The position numbers were made by a program, and so were the translations under genes. Shown one piece after another: positions 57,163 through 64,000 of a stretch of DNA of 64,000 bases (position 1 is the first letter of the stretch; each line of letters opens with the position of its first letter). This stretch comes from Urechis unicinctus (taxonomy: Eukaryota; Annelida; Polychaeta; Xenopneusta; Urechidae): assembly GCA_034190875.2 (NCBI GenBank), contig CM067358.1:53192958-53256957 (forward strand), given 5' to 3'. Below the pieces are notes generated by a model. The model saw only the letters and a program-made list of their open reading frames with translations, searched no databases and had not been told where the DNA came from.

Positions 57163-59369
57163 TGCTAGAGCTTTTAAAAATGGCGCACCAAGTTTGTAGA
57201 ATACGATTCCTATCTCCGCCCTGAAATCCGAGTTCAAAACATCTCTCCTTTATCACCATCATAATAACTTGACGCATAACTTATCAAACAAATAAATGTC
57301 CTGGAAATGGACGCTTTACAAATACATTGTATGTATGTATGTATGTATGTATGTATGTATGTATGTATGTATGTATGTATGTATGTATGTATGTATGTAT
57401 GTATGTATGTATGTATGTATGTATGTATGTATGTATGTATGTATGTATGTATGTATGTATGTATGTATGTATGTATGTATGTATGTATGTATGTATGTAT
57501 GTATGTATGTATGTATGTATGTATGTATGTATGTATGTATGTATGTATGTATGTATGTATGTATGTATGTATGTATGTATGTATGTATGTATGTATGTAT
57601 GTATGTATGTATGTATGTATGTATGTATGTATGTATGTATGTCTGTATGTATGTATGTATGTATGTATGTATGTATGTATGTCTGTCTGTATGTATGTAT
57701 GTATGTATGTATGTATGTATGTATGTATGTATGTATGTATGTATGTATGTATGTATGTATGTATGTATGTATGTATGTATGTATCTATATGCATATTTGT
57801 ATGTATCAATTTGTCAGAAATGTACGAATTATATTTACGAAATATATTTGTTGCATAGCAGTCGAATCTATCCGAGTTGCAATGTTGTTCCTCAAATATT
57901 ACGTGCCATGTATATTCACCATCTTTTCCAATTAAAAAATATCTCTGGCAAAGTAAGGTATGAACAACCTTCTTCAAAATAAATGCATTGTCAAAGATAT
58001 TCAGTGGACGCGTGACTGGTCAGGGGCCTTATATTATCCATGGGAAACGACGTAGCTGTGTTGGTATGAAAAGGCATGAATTGAAATTAGGTTAGCCAAT
58101 AGAGACCATGTGTCTCATCCCATAAATATCTGATCATGTTAACCTTGTCTATAGCCAGTACATTTTAAATATGTATGCTTCGGAAGGAAAGGTCTATATG
58201 TGGCTCCTGTTTCATCACCCGTCTTCTGAGTGAGTAGCCGTAGAAAGAATAAACCTATCCATTTAATGGAGCAACACTATTCACAAGATTCCAATTTACG
58301 GGAGATTGTTGAAAGCAAATCCTTACCTATACGGGGAAATTGCATGAAATCCATACCACGACAATATCTGAAACTCAACTACAACAATTCGCATGCGAAT
58401 GGTTGAATAAACAAACCATTAAATTAAATTGTCTGCCTTTGTACAAGCCTGTTTTTTTTTCAAACATTGTCGTTTGGAATATTTATGTGGCCGCAAGGCT
58501 GCAAACAATTTCGCGTTGCTGTTTATACGGTATTAGAGTCTTAAATTACAGACTGGCGAAGACCATTTATGAAGACTGGCACATGTTCACTTTGCAAAAC
58601 GTGAAAATGCATTTCTTCGGATTCCCAAAACTGCAATGCACCACGTATCCTTTAGTTGTCAAGGCACCAACTTCGCGTCAGTGTTGACAATCGAGTTCAC
58701 GTTATTAACGCATATTACGCCAGATTGCTTGGACTATATGAACGAAACAGTATACCTGTCTTATTCACGCGATATTGTGATTGTCGTCATATTATTGTGA
58801 AAGTGATAAACAATGAATAATATGTACAAGCTATATGTCGACAATACAAAGTGCCCCAGTTAGACGTGAATAATGTACGTGAGAGTGATATTGTTATCTT
58901 TAACGGGATATGCCTTACCTTATATCACAGAAGATGTCTCGTTTCTGTTGTGTCCGGAGATGAAGCGAGATTGGCCTGTGAAATAACGGAAATTGATGCC
59001 GACAGGGGCATATTGTTGCACCCATGTGTGTCACGTGTTTATAACCAGTAACATATTCATAGCCCATTGAATATGGAATTTATCCCTTTTGTGCAGTGCA
59101 GTTAGGGAAATCGGTCGCGCTGCTTCATTGAGCAGATATGAGACAGCAAACCTGATGTAATATAATGTGATGACGTGTCAGGGAATATTGAGTGTTTGAA
59201 TTATTCCGATTGTCTGCATGGTTTTATTGTTACATTAATGTTTGAGTAAACCAGCCCCCTTAACGCATTCAGTTCTTTGCATTTCTGATACACTGACGTG
59301 TTTTGTTACTGGATAAGCGGCAGAGTTCGTCTTTTTATGTGACCTTTTAAAGTATATTCCAGGGCCTTT
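57163..59369. repeat. Duplicated block, copy 2 (partner 3063-4487)
   Basis: See the partner. Here the GTAT tract is expanded to about 460 bases and the middle (58000-58690) is different. The reading frame at 58851-59051 (NNVRESDIVIFNGICLTLYH, RRCLVSVVSGDEARLACE) aligns with 4004-4140 of copy 1. Two of the gaps there are 6 and 9 bases long, while smaller gaps shift the frame. Confidence 0.85.
57327..57785. repeat. (GTAT)n microsatellite
   Basis: About 115 tetranucleotide units with three GTCT variants near 57641-57690. Long open frames on both strands across it are artefacts of the four-base period. Confidence 0.98.
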
Positions 59370-61186
59370 TAAAAGTAAAAAAACAAACATTGTTTGGCAT
59401 ATTTTGGACACCCTCCACCCTCATCCCACTTACGAATTATAATACTAGCTCATATACCTCCCACAAAGTACCATAGCGCTAGTCCCCCGTCCCCAAAGGG
59501 ATTACGTTATTTTGGAACGGTTCGTTATATTATTGCTGTCAAGTCTGTCTTATATCAGTTAACCAACGGAACCATTCAAAATCAGTTGCTCAAATCAACA
59601 TAATACATGGAGACTAGTTCTAGGAATTACTTCAGCTCACTCAAAACTCGATGATGATCAATGTTGCCACCCATCTTTTCCCATGCGACTCAGCATAGCA
59701 GGAACGGTCCCAAATGTGTTTATTTTGAGTTCTGAGGGCATGTATTGTGTATTAATATAAACATATGCAAATACTGCGCACTTGTGCATTGGTTAGCCAA
59801 AATATCTCATCAAGTCAGCCGATCTATTGTGTGTGCAACTGGTTTTGCAAATGTTTTTGTGAACGACAAACTTGTGACTGTTATATGAAATAAACGTATC
59901 TAAGTGATGCAAACCAAGTCCCGCAATAGGGGCATTGCTACATTTGTTATAGCTTGAAGCATGATACTTTTTATTACATCGGTAAAATTCACTGTTGTAT
60001 TAGTATTTACCACTCACAATAGCCATTGTAAATATTGTTGTTAATGTTTTCAATTTTCATACGCTAAACTTGATCAGAATATATCTATGCTTATTCAGTT
60101 ATCAAGTGGTACATTATGATCGCAAGATTATTCAAGCATGCATTGATGATATCGAATCATAAATGTTCTGCTGCATTCTGCCTAGAAAACACGGACGGAC
60201 GACCATGTGATTTGTCTGGATGTTTGTTACTTACAATATTGCTATCCAAGGTCACATGACACGGGTGATGATGTTCGAGATGTTTTAACAGCATGTAATT
60301 GTTCTCTTTATTCATGCATTTCTTATTATATCAAATTAATCACGACCAATTTATGTAATTATCGCTTATTTCACCACACGATCATTACACAAACGTATTG
60401 ACCTCTGGTTTCCTCAAACGTAAGTCTAGCGGATTTGTAGATATGAAACTTGCCGACAATGAGTCATATTGCGTTCACTACAAATATAAATTAGAAATAA
60501 AGTATGACTGACATGCCACAAACAATGCTGTTAATGACATCATACGTTACACACATACAATTGCAATACATATGTAAGTCTGCAATTAGTCTCATATAAG
60601 AAGCGAGTCTTATACCAAAATGTTAAGTAATAATCTAATATGTGGTCTTTGATGTCAAATTGCCAGTGTTTTTCATTGCATTATTGGTCCAGTTAAATTG
60701 CTTCAGCCTTTGCTTCAGAGGGTGGGTAGCTTCTGGTTGAGGCAGTTACGCAAAAGGTTTCAGCACCTATAGAATGTCGTCATCACCTACCTTGTATGAA
60801 GCCACTTGCGCAATGTGCCGCTAATTGGTTGCGACTAGCGGGGTTCATATTCTACAAACCATCTATTAACGTCGTTCTCGTGGTCTGCTAGTTTTGAGAA
60901 TTGTCACAGTACTCTTTGCAATCACAATCTCTACCAGATATACAAAATGCTGAATACAAAAAAATAAAGCCAAGATAATTATAAGAGTCTGATTGACTGC
61001 CATTTAAGCAAAAGGTATTTGCAAGATCACAATTACAATGTAAATCTAGTGACATTGATTAAAGAATATTTTCAAACAAAACCAGGCATGATGATAATAC
61101 GCGACGTTAACAGATATAAAAATAACTATCGTTGCTAAGCTCTTATATTTCGACGACTCAAGGGGGTTGCTTCGAAGAAAAATTTA
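59370..61186. other. No gene recognised
   Basis: AT-rich anonymous sequence between the duplicated block and the ATAC array, with only short open stretches. Confidence 0.5.
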
Positions 61187-61192
61187 TCAATT

Positions 61193-61560
61193 TATACATA
61201 CATACATACATACATACATACATACATACATACATACATACATACATACATACATACATACATACATACATACATACATACATACATACATACATACATA
61301 CATACATACATACATACATACATACATGCATGCATGCATACATACATACATACATACATACATACATACATACATACATACATACATACATACATACATA
61401 CATACATACATACATACATACATACATACATACATACATACATACATACATACATACATACATACATACATACATACATACATACATACATACATACATA
61501 CACATACATACATACATACATACATGCATGCATAAATACATGCATTCATACATACATACA

Positions 61561-61592
<32 letters not shown>

Positions 61593-62057
61593 CATACATA
61601 CAGACATACATACATACAGACATACATACATACATACATACATACATACAGACATACATACATACATACATACATACATACATACATACATACATACATA
61701 CATACATACATACAGACATACATACATACAGACATACATACATACATACATACATACATACATACATACATACATACATACATACATACATACATACATA
61801 CATACACATACATACATACATACATACATACATACATACATACATACATACATACATACATACATACATACATACATACATACATACATACATACATACA
61901 TACATACATACATACATACATACATACATACATACATACATACATACATACATACATACATACATACATACATACATACATACATACATACATACATACA
62001 TACATACATACATACATACATACATACATACACATACATACCCACATACATACAGGG
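61193..62057. repeat. (ATAC)n microsatellite, about 860 bp
   Basis: CATA/ATAC tetranucleotide array with scattered CATG and CAGA variants and several phase breaks (for example near 61500 and 61803). The complement is the same GTAT motif as the array at 57327-57785, in opposite orientation. Open frames of up to 311 codons here are meaningless. Confidence 0.98.
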
Positions 62058-64000
62058 CGATTTGTAGATTTGCAGATCGAAGACCTCTTAAAGGTTGGTA
62101 TCCAACAATCAGTTCCTGTAAGCAGATTAGTGTTGTTTTACTAATAGAATATTGTACATACTATGTTTTTACACAGGTAACCAATGTACGGTCGGCATGA
62201 TGGGTTTGGTGTTGTCCCTGTGCTTTCCTTATACAACAACACGGGTGGACAGTAATTTGTGCGTGTTGAAGTTGAGAGAGCCAAATATCGACAGTCTGAC
62301 ATTCATCATTTCACATACAAACTCAATTATGTTCACCGTATCTGGCGAGTAAAAATCGGGAAATTGGTGGAATAAAGGAACCTTCGGTGAAACGCAATTA
62401 TTATAAAAGAACAGCCACTTAAACGTTCTGAAGACAGCACAATGACCATCGCATTGTAAGTCAAGAGCAAAGAGCAAACCTGATTGGAAACAGGAGTTAT
62501 TATGTCGGTAAGGGTATGTTAACATTCTGAGCCAACGCGTCTTGTGAATATATGCAAAAGGCAAAGGGGAAAACTTTGATCGTTGGGTTACTCTTCAATA
62601 ATGTATATGCAATTACTACAAACAGCTGTACCATGATGAACATTGGTATTATGATATCTAATGTATCCGCGGAAAAGCAAATTAGATTGTCAGCACGTAT
62701 AATTACCTAACTTCTTTCAGCCACTTTTATCATTTTCGCTAGTATTGCACCAAGTGAATAAGTGTGATGATATTGTTATATATTACCATGGATTGGTTTA
62801 TTCCGGGTGTTTGCGGACCATTTAATATTAGTTTATATCATCATAACATTTTCCTTTTCAGCACTGTTTGTGGCATGAGGATTATATACCGAATGTTACT
62901 ATTGCTTTACCGCGCATATCTATATATAGCATGCGTGTTAGCCAAATTAAGCTTTTAATCGTATTATTCCTCATTCGCCTTCATCTATTAACAGTTGACT
63001 AGTGAAGTATCAGTTCAGAGTGGAGGTTTTTCATAGATATTAAATCCAATTCTGAGACAAACATGTTCTTTATGAAGCAATTGCGATGAAAGCCATTCTA
63101 GTATAAAGAACATAGATGATGACCAATAACGAGGACATAATAAAGTTATTTTTACTCTTCCGGGTATCTCAACAGCGTTTACACACGATATTTTCTATTA
63201 CTACTGGTAAATACCTTTTGTCCCTAGAACAGTGTACAAAGCTAAAATCCCATAGCATCATCCACTGTGAGATCCAAAAAACTTCCACCAGACACCGTTC
63301 CCTCACTGGGAACCAAATTACCTTTGTGATTGATACCGCGATGGGAATCTAAAGGATATCTGGGGGGACAGCCATTCGAGTGCCGAGTCAGACTAGCTCG
63401 TGTATGCAGCCAAGTAGCCAAGCAAAGATTCAAGCACTGCACAAAATGATACATAGGAATGTCAAGAATAATTACCAATTCATTCTTATGAAGAAGGTTG
63501 TACTGACATTATATACGAATACACACCCTTCCTATGACAAGCGAAATTATAAAACCTACCCAAGGAAGAAAACATATCAAATGTAATGTTTCGTTTGTCT
63601 ATATGAGCAGAATTGTATTTGCTGATATTCATAATCAGCATTCTTGCTTAAGTGTTTCAATGTTTAGTGCATTGGCTACTGGGTTTTAGGCTGCCGATGT
63701 CCTTACATTGACCGGACACAGCGGCATCATCCATTGGTCGAGTGTAATGTTTTCTATAGGTGCGCTAGTAAAATTACGATTCTCACATCATTGATTGTCA
63801 GTAAACAAGTGTATTGTTTCGTGGACGGGTCAATCGTATGGTGATAAGAGTTCAAGATCATGGTACATATCAAAGTGGCTGCTTCATTGAAGTATTTGAA
63901 GTTGGTCAAAACAATATCGCAAAAGGGTTTGATTAGTCTTCTTCACCCTCACCACACCCCGCGCGCTCAATCCATTTAAGCAATTATTCGGATCGTTGGC
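62058..64000. other. No gene recognised
   Basis: AT-rich sequence to the end of the window. No motif, splice-bounded exon or repeat family identified. Confidence 0.5.

Noticed and set aside
57234..57982. Long open frames on both strands (up to about 247 codons)
   Set aside because: They are translations of the GTAT microsatellite. A four-base repeat without stops is open in every frame.
61132..62200. Frames of up to 311 codons
   Set aside because: Same artefact, from the ATAC array.

Overview
The window is eukaryotic nuclear DNA, AT-rich, with spliced genes whose exons end in GTAAG-type donors, and with a very high load of decayed transposable elements. It is most likely from a lophotrochozoan, probably a mollusc. 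The grounds are the short dispersed repeats built on a 'CTGCATGTCGTAAGAGG'-like core and a 'GTGCCGTTAAACCC' end followed by CTTAC or CACT runs, which I associate with gastropod and bivalve genomes. Very long GTAT/ATAC arrays and several gene families expanded in marine invertebrates (DUF6589-like, THAP, P2X7-ballast-like, YqaJ) fit this. The assignment is inference.

Layout. 0-7 kb: a non-LTR relic, a CACGTG cluster, possible minus-strand exons, one copy of a 1.4 kb duplicated block, a CR1/L2-like reverse transcriptase fragment, and a short interspersed repeat carrying a minisatellite. 8.6-18.5 kb is the gene-rich accessory part. It holds a nine-exon minus-strand gene with DUF6589-like and two PHD-finger segments, a plus-strand gene for a P2X7-ballast-like domain, a convergent THAP/transposase-like minus gene whose stop codon overlaps that of the P2X7-like gene, and the first exon of a second THAP gene. 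19-24.4 kb: non-LTR relics, a nested palindrome, and a foldback-like element made of 'GAAAGTAGCC' subrepeats around a PHD-finger exon.

24.4-34.7 kb: a decayed BEL/Pao retrotransposon (gag, RT, RNase H, integrase, putative 3' LTR) interrupted by a 3.8 kb element with about 190 bp inverted repeats. That element encodes a broken protein with a PIN/FEN-like acidic segment and a CXC cysteine domain. 34.7-40.4 kb: a minus-strand Ty3/gypsy relic with a SINE inserted in it, then a minus-strand RTE-like non-LTR element.

40.5-57 kb is single-copy-like sequence with the calmodulin gene (minus strand, 149 residues once the missing start exon is counted). An ancient tandem duplication left a second copy of calmodulin exon 2 about 4.8 kb away. 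There is also a tRNA-Val-like sequence and two tiny palindromic units bounded by direct repeats. 57-64 kb: the partner of the 3 kb duplicated block, expanded by a GTAT array, then an ATAC array of about 870 bp and anonymous sequence.

Calmodulin is the only gene that reads as an ordinary, intact cellular gene. Most other coding segments belong to mobile elements or to transposon-linked invertebrate families, many of them broken by stops or frame shifts.
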